The position numbers and the translations under genes are program-made. Under the pieces are notes generated by a model, which had not been told where the DNA came from, made no database searches, and saw only the letters and a list, made by a program, of their open reading frames with translations. Positions 43,042 through 55,316 of a DNA stretch of 64,000 nt are shown here, in pieces (within the stretch, counting starts at the first letter, position 1; the number at the start of each line of letters is the position of its first letter). This stretch comes from SABI01 sp963677695. GTDB lineage: Bacteria; Spirochaetota; Spirochaetia; Sphaerochaetales; Sphaerochaetaceae. Where the stretch lies: positions 310,001-374,000 of the forward strand of contig CAXXUJ010000002.1 of NCBI GenBank assembly GCA_963677695.2, in the 5' to 3' direction.

Positions 43042-43113
43042 GTCTCCATCGTCTAGTGGTTAGGACACCGGGTTTTCATCCCGGCAACGGGGGTTCAATT
43101 CCCCCTGGAGATG
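43042..43113 (+). tRNA. tRNA-Glu (TTC)
   Basis: 72 bases. Acceptor GTCTCCA/TGGAGAT with a G-U first pair, anticodon stem CCGGG/CCCGG, loop TTTTCAT with anticodon TTC, T-arm GGGGG/CCCCC. No encoded CCA. Confidence 0.95.
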
Positions 43114-43124
43114 TACAAAAAAAA

Positions 43125-43150
43125 CACCGGTTTTCCGGTGCTTTTTTTTT
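43125..43150 (+). terminator. Terminator after tRNA-Glu
   Basis: CACCGG-TTTT-CCGGTG followed by C and nine T's. An A-run before the stem lets it work weakly on the other strand too. Confidence 0.9.
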
Positions 43151-43196
43151 GACTTTTTTCATGTTCGATGCTCAATAGCGGGAGATTGCCTCCTGT

Positions 43197-43781
43197 TCAC
43201 TTCTGTCTGTTCTTCATCATCTCCATTTTCATCTTCATGTTCATCATACCTTCCTGAGAGGGTTCAGGAAGCCAGTGATGCTTTTCTTCCTTCCCCAGGA
43301 TTATCTGCATGATATAGCCGACAGCTATGAGGATGACCAATGTCAGAGCGAAGCGGAGGAGGGCGAAGTTCAGTCCGAGGAATTCTGTTTCGACCATGAG
43401 CTGGGGAATTTTGAGCGCTGCCCAGGAGCCGAGGAAGATCACCATGTTATGTACGCTCGCTCCTTTTCTCAGGAGGGAAGCCGCCATGGGGAAGGCTACA
43501 TACAAGGGTCCTGTCGGGAGTGTTCCGAGCAGGAAGGCGAGAAAGCCTCCCTTTATCCCGGAATCTGCACCCATCCATTTCTGGATCCTGTCTTTGGGAA
43601 CCCACACTTCAATCAGTCCCATGAGAATGAAGACCGGAGGCATGATCAGAATCATCTCCTTTAAATATTCTCCCACTTTCACCGAGGCGCGAGAGGCGGT
43701 CTGCGGGGCTGTGAGAAACAACACCACAAAGATGAGAGCAATGAAGATCGGGAATTTGAATTGTTTGAAGAACTTTTTCAT
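43197..43781 (-). CDS. Half-permease B of a putative metal-efflux pair (SO_0444/UPF0718-like)
   Basis: 194 residues, about five membrane segments. FPMAASLLRKGASVHNMVIFLG and the later FALLRFAL match, element for element, the upstream half-permease, so the two are halves of an internally duplicated transporter normally made as one chain. The C-terminal tail is rich in Met and His (KHHWLPEPSQEGMMNMKMKM), suggesting a soft-metal such as copper. It overlaps the preceding gene by four bases. Metal specificity is inference. Confidence 0.7.
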   Translation of the reverse strand: MKKFFKQFKFPIFIALIFVVLFLTAPQTASRASVKVGEYLKEMILIMPPVFILMGLIEVWVPKDRIQKWMGADSGIKGGFLAFLLGTLPTGPLYVAFPMAASLLRKGASVHNMVIFLGSWAALKIPQLMVETEFLGLNFALLRFALTLVILIAVGYIMQIILGKEEKHHWLPEPSQEGMMNMKMKMEMMKNRQK

Positions 43782-44263
43782 AGGATCACCCCCATGAGGA
43801 ATGCGATAAGCAGTGCCGATAGAAGACCGAGTATATTACGAAGCAGGGCAAACTTCTTTCCAAGGACTTTCATCTCCATGGGAAAGGTGACGGCGCCCAC
43901 CATGACGAGGGTTGTGACGAAGGCACTGATTGTCATGACAGTCGCTCCTGATCGGAGAAGCGATCCCGCTAGAGGGAAGGCGACGATGGAAGGAATCAGG
44001 GTGACGGCTCCGATGAGAGCTGCGGTGAGTGTAGCCAGAATACCTGCCTCAGATCCTACGAGGGAAGATATCTTTTCAGGGGTGAGAATTCCGAGGGTGA
44101 GACCGACAATACCGAGTACGGTCAACAGACTCGGGGCTGTTTTCCCCAGTGCCTTCCATGCTATCAGAAGAGTTTTCTTCGTTTTCTCTCTGCTCTTCAC
44201 CAGACTCGCAATAAACAGAAGCGCTGTCATGCCATAGATGATCAACAGTGTACTCATGCTCAA
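43778..44263 (-). CDS. Half-permease A of a putative metal-efflux pair (SO_0444/UPF0718-like)
   Basis: 161 residues with about four or five membrane segments. FPLAGSLLRSGATVMTISAFVT and KKFALLRNILGL mirror segments of the half-permease downstream, and PSLLTVLGIVGL and LIPSIVAFPLA are also typical of this permease family. The start overlaps the stop of the PadR gene by four bases, and its own stop overlaps the next gene by four. So regulator and two half-permeases form one tightly coupled operon. Confidence 0.7.
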   Translation of the reverse strand: MSMSTLLIIYGMTALLFIASLVKSREKTKKTLLIAWKALGKTAPSLLTVLGIVGLTLGILTPEKISSLVGSEAGILATLTAALIGAVTLIPSIVAFPLAGSLLRSGATVMTISAFVTTLVMVGAVTFPMEMKVLGKKFALLRNILGLLSALLIAFLMGVIL

Positions 44264-44652
44264 TCCTCCCCGGGGTGTTCATCAACCATCAGTTTTTTCT
44301 CATATGTATCAAGAAGATATTCAATAGCGGACTTTCTCTTTCGCACATGCTCTGACCAGATACTGAGCATACTTTTTCCCTCTTCTGTGATTTCATACAC
44401 CCGTCTTCGCGGACCACCTTCACCCTGTTCCCAGTCAGAGAGAACAAGGGAAGATTTTTCCATGTTTCTGAGAATACGATAGAGCGACCCTATATTCATC
44501 TGATCTGGATCAAAGCCGAAATCGCCGAGCTGTTCCATGAGAGAGTAGCCGTGTCCTTTCCTGTCATACAGTAGAACAAGGAGAGATATTTCAAGAAAGC
44601 GCTCCAGGGTCTGAGCCCGCTTCCCGCAATGTCCTTCCATATGTTGTTCCAT
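44260..44652 (-). CDS. PadR-family transcriptional regulator
   Basis: 130 residues from ATG 44652. The winged helix is LLVLLYDRKGHGYSLMEQL, with LYRILRNMEKSSLVLSDWE and RRRVYEITEEGKSML. The N-terminus, before the HTH, reads MEQHMEGHCGKRAQ; its His and Cys residues may bind metal. An upstream Met gives longer forms, but the GGAGA ribosome site overlaps ATG 44658 and leaves 44652 with proper spacing. It heads the permease operon and faces a perfect operator-like inverted repeat. Confidence 0.85.
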   Translation of the reverse strand: MEQHMEGHCGKRAQTLERFLEISLLVLLYDRKGHGYSLMEQLGDFGFDPDQMNIGSLYRILRNMEKSSLVLSDWEQGEGGPRRRVYEITEEGKSMLSIWSEHVRKRKSAIEYLLDTYEKKLMVDEHPGED

Positions 44653-44675
44653 AGTCATCTCCTGATAATGTTTGC

Positions 44676-44709
44676 TATATGCAAAATGAATATAGTGATT
44701 TTGCATATA
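44676..44709. promoter_or_regulatory. Operator-like inverted repeat upstream of padR
   Basis: TATATGCAAAAT (44676-44687) and ATTTTGCATATA (44698-44709) are perfect 12-bp complements spaced by ten bases. The centre-to-centre distance is two helical turns, as expected for a dimeric winged-helix protein. Probable autoregulatory PadR site. Confidence 0.75.
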
Positions 44710-44777
44710 CTAAACAACGAATATATGAGAAGTCAACAGCTTATACAGCTCTTCGCTGTTTTTCTTCTCCTATATTG

Positions 44778-44806
44778 TTGTCCCGGGCAGGATGTTGCGA
44801 TACAAT
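44778..44806 (+). promoter_or_regulatory. Possible promoter of the UPRT-like gene
   Basis: TTGTCC at 44778-44783, a 17-base spacer and TACAAT at 44801-44806. A second TACAAT lies at 44837-44842 with a 15-base spacer from TTGAGC at 44816. Confidence 0.45.
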
Positions 44807-44863
44807 CATCTGTGGTTGAGCTTATTTCAGGCTCGATACAATGCTGCGAGGTAAAGAACGCAA

Positions 44864-45937
44864 ATGAATACGGTAACTCTTCACGCAACAGATCTGGACG
44901 GGTATCTTACTGAGAGCGATATGGCTCATCTTGATGAGATGCATGCCATCTACGACGAAACAACTGAACTGTTCTCCAGAATGGAACATTCTCCATCTCT
45001 CCACGAGGAATCGATCAAGGCAGAAATGACTTCCGTTTTCGAGCGGATAGGCCGTTATCTGAAAAAGGTTGTCTCACAGCAGGATAGGATTCATGTCTAT
45101 TCCTTTGAGACTCCCAAGGAACAGCACGGTGCGGCCAGCCGGCTGATATTCAAGCTGAGAAAGCCTGAAACGAGCCAGGAGGAGTTCCTCTATTATATAC
45201 AGAGGGCGTATGAGCTTCTATTCGCCCATGTCTATGCAGACAGAGCGCTTCCTTCGAAAAGATCAATGGTCACCAAGACTCCGGTGACTGTCCCGGTTCA
45301 GAATTATGCGATTCACAAGATTCCCGATGTTGACCAGTTCATCGAGAATTCTGTGATGTGTGTCATGCTTCGCGGAGCTCTCCTCCCCTCCATGATTATT
45401 TCAAAGGAGATTCAGGAATACTCGAGCAACAACTACATCACGCCGTTTGCTCTGTTCAAGATAAAGAGAGATGATTCAAAGAAAGAGAAGAATATGGATT
45501 ACCTTCTTGACCTTGACCGTTCCTTCTTCGACCTGAAGAGCCTTGAAGGGAAGGACCTTGTCTTTGCCGATCCTATGAACGCAACAGGCGGCTCCCTTGT
45601 CACGATCGTCAAATATCTGGAATCACAGGGGGTGAAACCGAAATCAATCAGGTTCATCACCGTTATATCTGCACTGAAGGGATCACTCAGAGTCGTGCGT
45701 GCCATTGAGAATGCCCATGTACACACCCTCTGGATGGACCCGATTCTCAACGAAAAAGCCTATATCCTCCCGGGACTCGGTGATGCAGGAGACCGCCTCA
45801 ACGGCGCCGACCTTCCCGACAACCCGAGAAACATGATTCAGCTGATGGCCGATTACGGTACTACCATTACCAATCTTTATCGGGATCAGGTGCAGGAGAT
45901 CGAATCAACCGTCCTCGGCGGGAACGGGAAGAACTGA
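44864..45937 (+). CDS. Uracil phosphoribosyltransferase-like protein with N-terminal extension
   Basis: 357 residues. The C-terminal 220 residues carry the UPRT marks: the PRPP loop DPMNATGGSLVTIVKYL and PGLGDAGDRLNG for uracil recognition. UPRT is normally about 210 residues; this protein has an extra N-terminal domain of about 130 residues, largely helical and unrecognised (DMAHLDEMHAIYDETTELF, FERIGRYLKKVVSQQDRIHV). It may salvage uracil, or the extension may signal a modified role. GAGGT precedes the ATG at a long distance. Confidence 0.8.
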   Translation: MNTVTLHATDLDGYLTESDMAHLDEMHAIYDETTELFSRMEHSPSLHEESIKAEMTSVFERIGRYLKKVVSQQDRIHVYSFETPKEQHGAASRLIFKLRKPETSQEEFLYYIQRAYELLFAHVYADRALPSKRSMVTKTPVTVPVQNYAIHKIPDVDQFIENSVMCVMLRGALLPSMIISKEIQEYSSNNYITPFALFKIKRDDSKKEKNMDYLLDLDRSFFDLKSLEGKDLVFADPMNATGGSLVTIVKYLESQGVKPKSIRFITVISALKGSLRVVRAIENAHVHTLWMDPILNEKAYILPGLGDAGDRLNGADLPDNPRNMIQLMADYGTTITNLYRDQVQEIESTVLGGNGKN

Positions 45938-45942
45938 ACACG

Positions 45943-46518
45943 ATGAAGCTGCTCAAGGCACCTTTACTTCTGCTTTTCCTGCCCCTTTTTCTGATCGGCT
46001 GTCAGAGCAGTACTCCCTATACTGATCAGTATGAAGAAGCACAGAGAGCTATGTTCGAAGGTGATTATGTAAGGGGAGGGAAGATCCTTGTCTCCCTCGA
46101 AGAAGAGTGGGGGGATCATTCAGATATCCTTTCTCTCTCCCTTGAGCATGCACTGATAACCTATGATTACATGAAAGCTGTTTCCCTGATCGACCGGCTG
46201 CTTGCAGCCGATCCTGAATCCTGGTACGCACATTCGCTTACGAAGGCGAGGATCCTGGAAGAGACAGGGAATGCCGGCGGTGCCCTGAAGGTCTATAGGC
46301 AACTGTGCGAGAGGGATCCCTATTCACTCTCTATAGGACTCGACCTCATCAGAATCCTCACAGAAGAACACGAACGGGAGGAGGCTTATACGGTGGCTGA
46401 ATTACTGTATACCTTCCATCCCGATGCAAAAGAAGTGCTGAAGCTCCTTGTGGAACTCTCACCAGCTGATGCTGACGGGTGGCAGGACGTGCTGGAATAT
46501 GAAACAGCCTCCCCGTGA
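45943..46518 (+). CDS. TPR-containing lipoprotein
   Basis: 191 residues. Lipoprotein signal with LFLIGCQSS, then helical TPR-like repeats (YEEAQRAMFEGDYVRGGKIL, ALKVYRQLCERDPYS, EEAYTVAELLYTFHPD). Such proteins act as scaffolds in the periplasm. It lies five bases after the UPRT-like gene, so cotranscription is likely. Confidence 0.75.
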   Translation: MKLLKAPLLLLFLPLFLIGCQSSTPYTDQYEEAQRAMFEGDYVRGGKILVSLEEEWGDHSDILSLSLEHALITYDYMKAVSLIDRLLAADPESWYAHSLTKARILEETGNAGGALKVYRQLCERDPYSLSIGLDLIRILTEEHEREEAYTVAELLYTFHPDAKEVLKLLVELSPADADGWQDVLEYETASP

Positions 46519-46546
46519 ACCGAATCCGGTTCTCAAGAGAGGCTGT
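46504..46546. terminator. Branched stem-loop between TPR lipoprotein and adk
   Basis: Outer stem ACAGCCTC (46504-46511) with GAGGCTGT (46539-46546), inner stem GAACCG (46517-46522) with CGGTTC (46527-46532). It covers the lipoprotein stop codon and lies between two converging genes. There is no T-run, so it may limit read-through only partly. Confidence 0.45.
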
Positions 46547-46571
46547 CACTCGACATCTCAATAATTCTGTA

Positions 46572-47198
46572 TTACTTCAATAACGCAAGAAATTCCTTTG
46601 CCACTTCAGCCGGGGAAGGAGAAGCGTCAATCGTTCTCAGTAGACCCTTCTCTTCATAATAGCTGATAAGCGGTGCAGTTGATTCTTCATACACTTTCAG
46701 GCGGTTGAGGATAGCCTCTTCCTTATCATCCTCTCTCTGGATAAGAGGTTCACCTGTTTCATCATCAACACCTTCAACTTTAGGAGGGTTGTAGATGATA
46801 TGGTAGGTCTTACCTGTACTCTTGCATACTCTTCGGCCTGAAAGCCTCTTTACTACAGATTCCTCAGGAAGAGAAAAGTTGACAACATGGTCAAGCTCAA
46901 GCATGGAAGCGAGCTCATCAGCCTGGAAGATCGTACGGGGAAAACCATCAAGGATCATACCCTTCTTACAATCATCCTCAGCGATCCTTTCCTTCACCAT
47001 ATCTACAGTGACGCTGTCGGGAACAAGTTCTCCGCTAGCCAGAATCTCTTTTACCTTGAGCCCGAGCGCCGTTTCATTCTTTATAGCCGCTCTGAACAGA
47101 TCCCCCGTTGATATATGGGGAATCCCAAGCTCCTCACGGACGATAGCTGCGATCGTCCCTTTGCCTGCACCAGGTGGTCCGAGTAAAACAAGGTTCAT
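46572..47198 (-). CDS. adk: Adenylate kinase
   Basis: 208 residues. P-loop GPPGAGKGT at 7-15, the AMP motif HISTGDLFRAAI, the NMP/LID segments LDGFPRT and RRVCKSTGKTYH, and a long LID region with a single Cys, so no zinc site. It converts ATP + AMP to 2 ADP. A Shine-Dalgarno (AGGAG) precedes the start. Confidence 0.97.
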   Translation of the reverse strand: MNLVLLGPPGAGKGTIAAIVREELGIPHISTGDLFRAAIKNETALGLKVKEILASGELVPDSVTVDMVKERIAEDDCKKGMILDGFPRTIFQADELASMLELDHVVNFSLPEESVVKRLSGRRVCKSTGKTYHIIYNPPKVEGVDDETGEPLIQREDDKEEAILNRLKVYEESTAPLISYYEEKGLLRTIDASPSPAEVAKEFLALLK

Positions 47199-47754
47199 CT
47201 TCTACTCCTCTCCTTATATCCATTACTGAATGTAGTAAAATATGGAATGAACAATACCAGTAAAACCGAGCTTTGTCGCCCCCTCGATAAAAAAGTGAAA
47301 AAATATTTTAATCCCCCTAGACATACTTTTGCAAAACATGTAGTATCCCTCTCGTTGCCTGTTGCAACGGAGACCAAAACGGTTGACGGAGCACAAAAAA
47401 CAGACAAAAAATAACAGAAAATCCTATTGACACTGGATGCTTGTTATTGTATCTTAGGCGAGCACGCTCAGCGAGGGTGCTGAAAAAAACCTGAGAACAT
47501 GATGAATAACCGTGTGAGCAGGTAATGAGATTTTTAAAAGAAATAAGCGAAGGAAAGAGAGAAGTAGCAAAGTAATTTGCTAAGCAAGTTTTTGCAAGGG
47601 GTCAAAGTCGTAAGACTGAGATCAAGTGTAAGGGCTTCCAAGTCAATTCACGAACGAAAGTGAAAAGCTAACGTTTGGTCATCATGAAAGTGGTGATAAT
47701 GAGAAGACAGGAAACATACTTCAGTTAAATGATCCGGTATTTATACCGGAACTT
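47199..47754 (+). promoter_or_regulatory. rRNA operon promoter region and leader
   Basis: 556 bases without a protein gene. A clear promoter is TTGACA at 47427-47432, a 17-base spacer and TATCTT at 47450-47455, giving a leader of about 295 bases. TTGACG at 47383 may mark a second, weaker promoter. The leader has a hairpin near 47459-47483 (GCAC...GGTGC) and, just before 16S, CCGGTAT/ATACCGG (47734-47749), likely part of the processing stalk. Confidence 0.75.
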
Positions 47755-49298
<1,544 letters not shown>

Positions 49299-49432
49299 AA
49301 TAAGAAAGGTTCATCCCTGACTCACATCAGGGAGTAGTTAAGACAATAGGTCGTTGACCTGGCAGTGAGAGTCTGCCGAACAAGTCCCTTACACACCTCT
49401 TCTCTCTTTCCAGCTTGTTTTTTATATACAAC

Positions 49433-49506
49433 GGGGGCATAGCTCAGTTGGCTAGAGCATCGGCTTTGCAAGCCGAGGGTCAGGGGTTCGAGTCCCCTTG
49501 CCTCCA
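49433..49506 (+). tRNA. tRNA-Ala (TGC) in the rRNA spacer
   Basis: 74 bases. Acceptor GGGGGCA/TGCCTCC, anticodon loop TTTGCAA with TGC. A hairpin (CCCTGA/TCAGGG, near 49315-49332) sits between the 16S end and this tRNA. Only one tRNA lies in the spacer; tRNA-Ile is absent. Confidence 0.96.
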
Positions 49507-49550
49507 AAGTGATTTTTTACATAATTAGCGAAAGGATATATATGATAATA

Positions 49551-52527
<2,977 letters not shown>

Positions 52528-52608
52528 ATTATTATATAGATCCTTGAAACTAAGGATGAAGCTGATTGAGGCAGCAACTGAGGGACTCAGTAGCTGAGTA
52601 ATCTCAGC

Positions 52609-52660
52609 AATTCACTGGCGGAAGATCGGACCCCAAACGGTAGATCTTCTAGAGTGAATT
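52609..52660 (+). promoter_or_regulatory. Stem preceding the first 5S rRNA
   Basis: AATTCACT (52609-52616) pairs with AGTGAATT (52653-52660), enclosing GAAGATC...GATCTTC. This forms a long double stem just before 5S. Degenerate versions stand before the second and third 5S copies. Probably an rRNA processing element. Confidence 0.55.
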
Positions 52661-52662
52661 TG

Positions 52663-52773
52663 ATCCGGTGGCCAGAGCAAAGGTGTCATACCCGTTCCCA
52701 TCCCGAACACGGAAGTCAAGCCCTTTCACGCCGATGGTACTGCTTTTAGCGGGAGAGTAGGTAGCTGCCGGAT
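52663..52773 (+). rRNA. rrf: 5S ribosomal RNA, copy 1
   Basis: 111 bases. ATCCGG at the start and CCGGAT at the end close helix I perfectly. It has ATACCCGTTCCCATCCCGAAC and the copy-specific CACGGAAGTC. Confidence 0.93.
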
Positions 52774-52820
52774 CTTTTTTTGTCTTTTTCTCACAACGCG
52801 TGAGTTATTTTTATATTATT

Positions 52821-52970
52821 GCTGAGTAATCTCACAAGCTGAGTAATCTCACAAGCTGAGTAATCTCACAAGCTGAGTAATCTCACAAGCTGAGTACCCT
52901 CACAAGCTGAGTACCCTCACAAGCTGAGTACTCTCACAAGCTGAGTACTCTCACAAGCTGAGTACTCTCA
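52821..52970 (+). repeat. Tandem array of a 17-bp repeat, first copy
   Basis: Nine units of GCTGAGTAnnCTCACAA, the last one cut short. Units 1-4 read TAATCTC, 5-6 TACCCTC, 7-9 TACTCTC, so variants are ordered along the array. Each unit holds TGAG....CTCA, a small hairpin. No spacer DNA. Confidence 0.98.
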
Positions 52971-53026
52971 GCCATTGACTGGCGGAAGATCGGACTGGTA
53001 ACAGTAGTTCTTCTAGAGTGAATGTA

Positions 53027-53137
53027 ATCAGGTGGCCAGAGCAAAGGTGTCATACCCGTTCCCATCCCGAACACGGTAGTCAAGCCCTTTCACGCCGATG
53101 GTACTGCTTTTAGCGGGAGAGTAGGTAGCTGCCGGAT
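53027..53137 (+). rRNA. rrf: 5S ribosomal RNA, copy 2 (hybrid)
   Basis: 111 bases. The 5' end is ATCAGG, as in copy 3, but the 3' end is CCGGAT, as in copy 1, so helix I has an A-G mismatch. The internal CACGGTAGTC matches copy 3. It looks like the product of a crossover between copies 1 and 3. Confidence 0.9.
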
Positions 53138-53184
53138 CTTTTTTTGTCTTTTTCTCACAACGCGTGAGTTATTTTTATATTATT

Positions 53185-53351
53185 GCTGAGTAATCTCACA
53201 AGCTGAGTAATCTCACAAGCTGAGTAATCTCACAAGCTGAGTAATCTCACAAGCTGAGTAATCTCACAAGCTGAGTACCCTCACAAGCTGAGTACCCTCA
53301 CAAGCTGAGTACTCTCACAAGCTGAGTACTCTCACAAGCTGAGTACTCTCA
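53185..53351 (+). repeat. Tandem array of a 17-bp repeat, second copy
   Basis: Ten units: five TAATCTC, two TACCCTC, three TACTCTC (last one partial). It is identical to the first array except for one extra TAATCTC unit. Confidence 0.98.
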
Positions 53352-53407
53352 GCCATTGACTGGCGGAAGATCGGACTGGTAACAGTAGTTCTTCTAGAGT
53401 GAATGTA

Positions 53408-53518
53408 ATCAGGTGGCCAGAGCAAAGGTGTCATACCCGTTCCCATCCCGAACACGGTAGTCAAGCCCTTTCACGCCGATGGTACTGCTTTTAGCGGGAG
53501 AGTAGGTAGCTGCCTGAT
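53408..53518 (+). rRNA. rrf: 5S ribosomal RNA, copy 3
   Basis: 111 bases. Helix I is restored as ATCAGG with CCTGAT. It carries CACGGTAGTC. T-run from 53518 probably ends the operon. Confidence 0.93.
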
Positions 53519-53528
53519 TTTTTTTTAA
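53518..53528 (+). terminator. T-tract ending the rRNA operon
   Basis: A run of nine or more T's directly follows the third 5S; the closing 5S helix I can serve as the stem. After copies 1 and 2 the text instead runs into GTCTTTTT and a CTCAC/GTGAG hairpin before the array. Confidence 0.6.
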
Positions 53529-53652
53529 ATTTCTGCCAGATGTGATCAGTATGGTCATCGTCCTGGTAACACATAGAGCAAAGGCTGGACGTTTCCCGTA
53601 TTGAGGGTGAGCGGATCAGCCTTTTGTTTTATCAAATGAAGGGAGTGAATAG

Positions 53653-54213
53653 ATGGAATACAGGATTGCCACAATAGACGATATAGAACAGGTACTTGCA
53701 CTACACTTCAGATACCATGTCGAATCGATCTCTGATAGGGACAGAGCAGATGGGTTTGTCACCACTGCATTGACTCGAGAGTTGCTTGTTGAACTCATCG
53801 AAGAAGAAAACGGTCTTGTCGTCGCTGTTGATGAAGACAGAATTGCCGGTTACCTTATGTCAGCTTCCTGGCAGTACTGTTCTAAATGGCCGCTCTTTCA
53901 GTACATGATATCACGGTTGGGCGAACTTGAATTCAAGGGAACAACTCTGAGTGATACGAATTCCTATCAGTACGGGCCTGTATGTATTGATACAGAGTAC
54001 AGGGGAACCGGAGTCCTGCAGGGTCTCCTCGCCTGTTCACTCACCGTAATGAAGGATCGATACCCTATTCTTGTCACCTTCGTCAATAAAGTGAATACAC
54101 GATCCATGAACGCTCATGAGAACAAGCTTCATTTCACGCCTCTTCTTGATTTTGATTTTCAGGGAAAGAATTTCGTGTTATTTGCCTATGGTACTTCTGA
54201 ACCTGTTTCCTGA
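53653..54213 (+). CDS. GNAT-family N-acetyltransferase
   Basis: 186 residues. It opens YRIATIDDIEQVLALHFRYH, with AVDEDRIAGYLM in the central sheet and YGPVCIDTEYRGTGVLQGLL as the acetyl-CoA loop, where the usual R/Q-x-x-G-x-G/A is altered to RGTGVLQG. NKVNTRSMNAHENKL fits the conserved C-terminal part. Acceptor unknown. GAAGGGAGTGAATAG gives a strong ribosome site. Confidence 0.85.
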   Translation: MEYRIATIDDIEQVLALHFRYHVESISDRDRADGFVTTALTRELLVELIEEENGLVVAVDEDRIAGYLMSASWQYCSKWPLFQYMISRLGELEFKGTTLSDTNSYQYGPVCIDTEYRGTGVLQGLLACSLTVMKDRYPILVTFVNKVNTRSMNAHENKLHFTPLLDFDFQGKNFVLFAYGTSEPVS

Positions 54214-54424
54214 GGTGTTTTATAATTATCAGAACGAATATTATTTTTAAAACTAGCAGCCGTTGCTACAAAGAATATGTTACTCAAGATATATAAGTAT
54301 CATGTAGAAAAAGAAATAACATAATAGATATCCGCAATTACCATAAGATTCTCTGATTTTCTAGCAATCAGTGCTGCCTTGTATCGACATTTTTACGATG
54401 TGCGTGAACAGTTCTTATTGTTAT

Positions 54425-54465
54425 CCTCCACATGTCTGTATAGACGATAGATTAATATGTGGAGG
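54425..54465 (+). promoter_or_regulatory. 5' UTR hairpin masking the ribosome-binding site
   Basis: CCTCCACAT (54425-54433) pairs perfectly with ATGTGGAGG (54457-54465), which contains the GGAGG of the gene at 54473. Inside it, GTCT-GTAT-AGAC (54434-54445) forms a second stem stacked on the first. In the closed form the ribosome site is hidden. Confidence 0.7.
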
Positions 54466-54472
54466 CAACGTA

Positions 54473-55171
54473 ATGAAAAACGTTCATACATTCATGACCA
54501 TAAGTATATTATCTGTAATAGGAATGGTATTCTTATTTCTCGGTGTCAGTTGCGATACCAGCTCACCTGCGGCGGAGATAGAATATGAGATCGGTGATGT
54601 CGGTCCTGCCGGAGGGATCATCTTCTATGACCTCGAAGATGCGGATGACTACTACTATGATTCCGGGTATGCTCAGATGCCGGAAGGCACAAGGTATCTT
54701 GAAGTTTCGATTGAAAACTGCGGTTCAGGAGAGGGAGATGGCGGAGCTGATAAGACCTATCAGTTCGGATACTCCTATGATGGTGACACAAAGACAACGG
54801 GACCTACTTCCAACAGTATCGGAAGCGGATACGCAAACACATCAGCCATAATCGATTACACTACCAAAGATGCTGCAGAAGGCGATTTGACGGAATATGC
54901 CGCTCAGGCTGCAGCTGCATACTCCTATGGTGGGTATGATGACTGGTTCCTTCCTACCGGTACCACGTTGAATCTTCTCTATTCCCATCTGGTTGATGAT
55001 TTCAATGATGCTGCCAACCTCAACACAACCTCCGGTGAAGGCTACTGGGCTTCAAATGTCGTTGACGCTGATAATGGTATAGCAGGTAACTGTTCATTCT
55101 ACGGGCAGGTGATCTCTCCATTTCCGGCTAAGTCAGCAGAGTATTATGTGAGAGCGATCAGGGCGTTCTGA
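54473..55171 (+). CDS. DUF1566-like lipoprotein
   Basis: 232 residues from ATG 54473. Lipoprotein signal with LFLGVSCDTS. IGDVGPAGGIIFYD and GGYDDWFLPTGTTLNLLY match the DUF1566/Lcl-type fold, with the usual WFLP and a C-terminal YYVRAIRAF in place of VRAVR. Aromatic and Gly/Ser-rich. It probably binds glycans or proteins at the surface. The GTGGAGG ribosome site is inside a hairpin, so translation may be controlled. Confidence 0.82.
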   Translation: MKNVHTFMTISILSVIGMVFLFLGVSCDTSSPAAEIEYEIGDVGPAGGIIFYDLEDADDYYYDSGYAQMPEGTRYLEVSIENCGSGEGDGGADKTYQFGYSYDGDTKTTGPTSNSIGSGYANTSAIIDYTTKDAAEGDLTEYAAQAAAAYSYGGYDDWFLPTGTTLNLLYSHLVDDFNDAANLNTTSGEGYWASNVVDADNGIAGNCSFYGQVISPFPAKSAEYYVRAIRAF

Positions 55172-55196
55172 TACACTAAAATGGAACATACGAAGG

Positions 55197-55220
55197 GACC
55201 GGGTTCAATTGAATCCGGTC
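55197..55220 (+). terminator. Terminator after the DUF1566 lipoprotein gene
   Basis: GACCGG (55197-55202) with CCGGTC (55215-55220), extended inside by TTCAA/TTGAA, followed by a short pyrimidine tract. Confidence 0.6.
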
Positions 55221-55316
55221 TCTCTACGTTTAAAGGAAAAGTGTCAATTTCAGACTGCCGAGGGTATCAGGAAATTCTACTTGATGAATATCCTTTTCTT
55301 TCATATGCTCTGTAGT

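Noticed and set aside
52821..53351. Repeat arrays considered as CRISPR
   Set aside because: The 17-bp units are head to tail without unique spacers, and no cas genes are near. They are simple tandem repeats.
54371..54472. Upstream extension of the DUF1566 lipoprotein
   Set aside because: It would precede the lipoprotein signal and run through the masking hairpin; the ATG at 54473 has an excellent ribosome site.
55209..55316. Upstream extension of the DegT-like protein
   Set aside because: It would begin in the preceding terminator stem, and the family N-terminus matches ATG 55317/55320.
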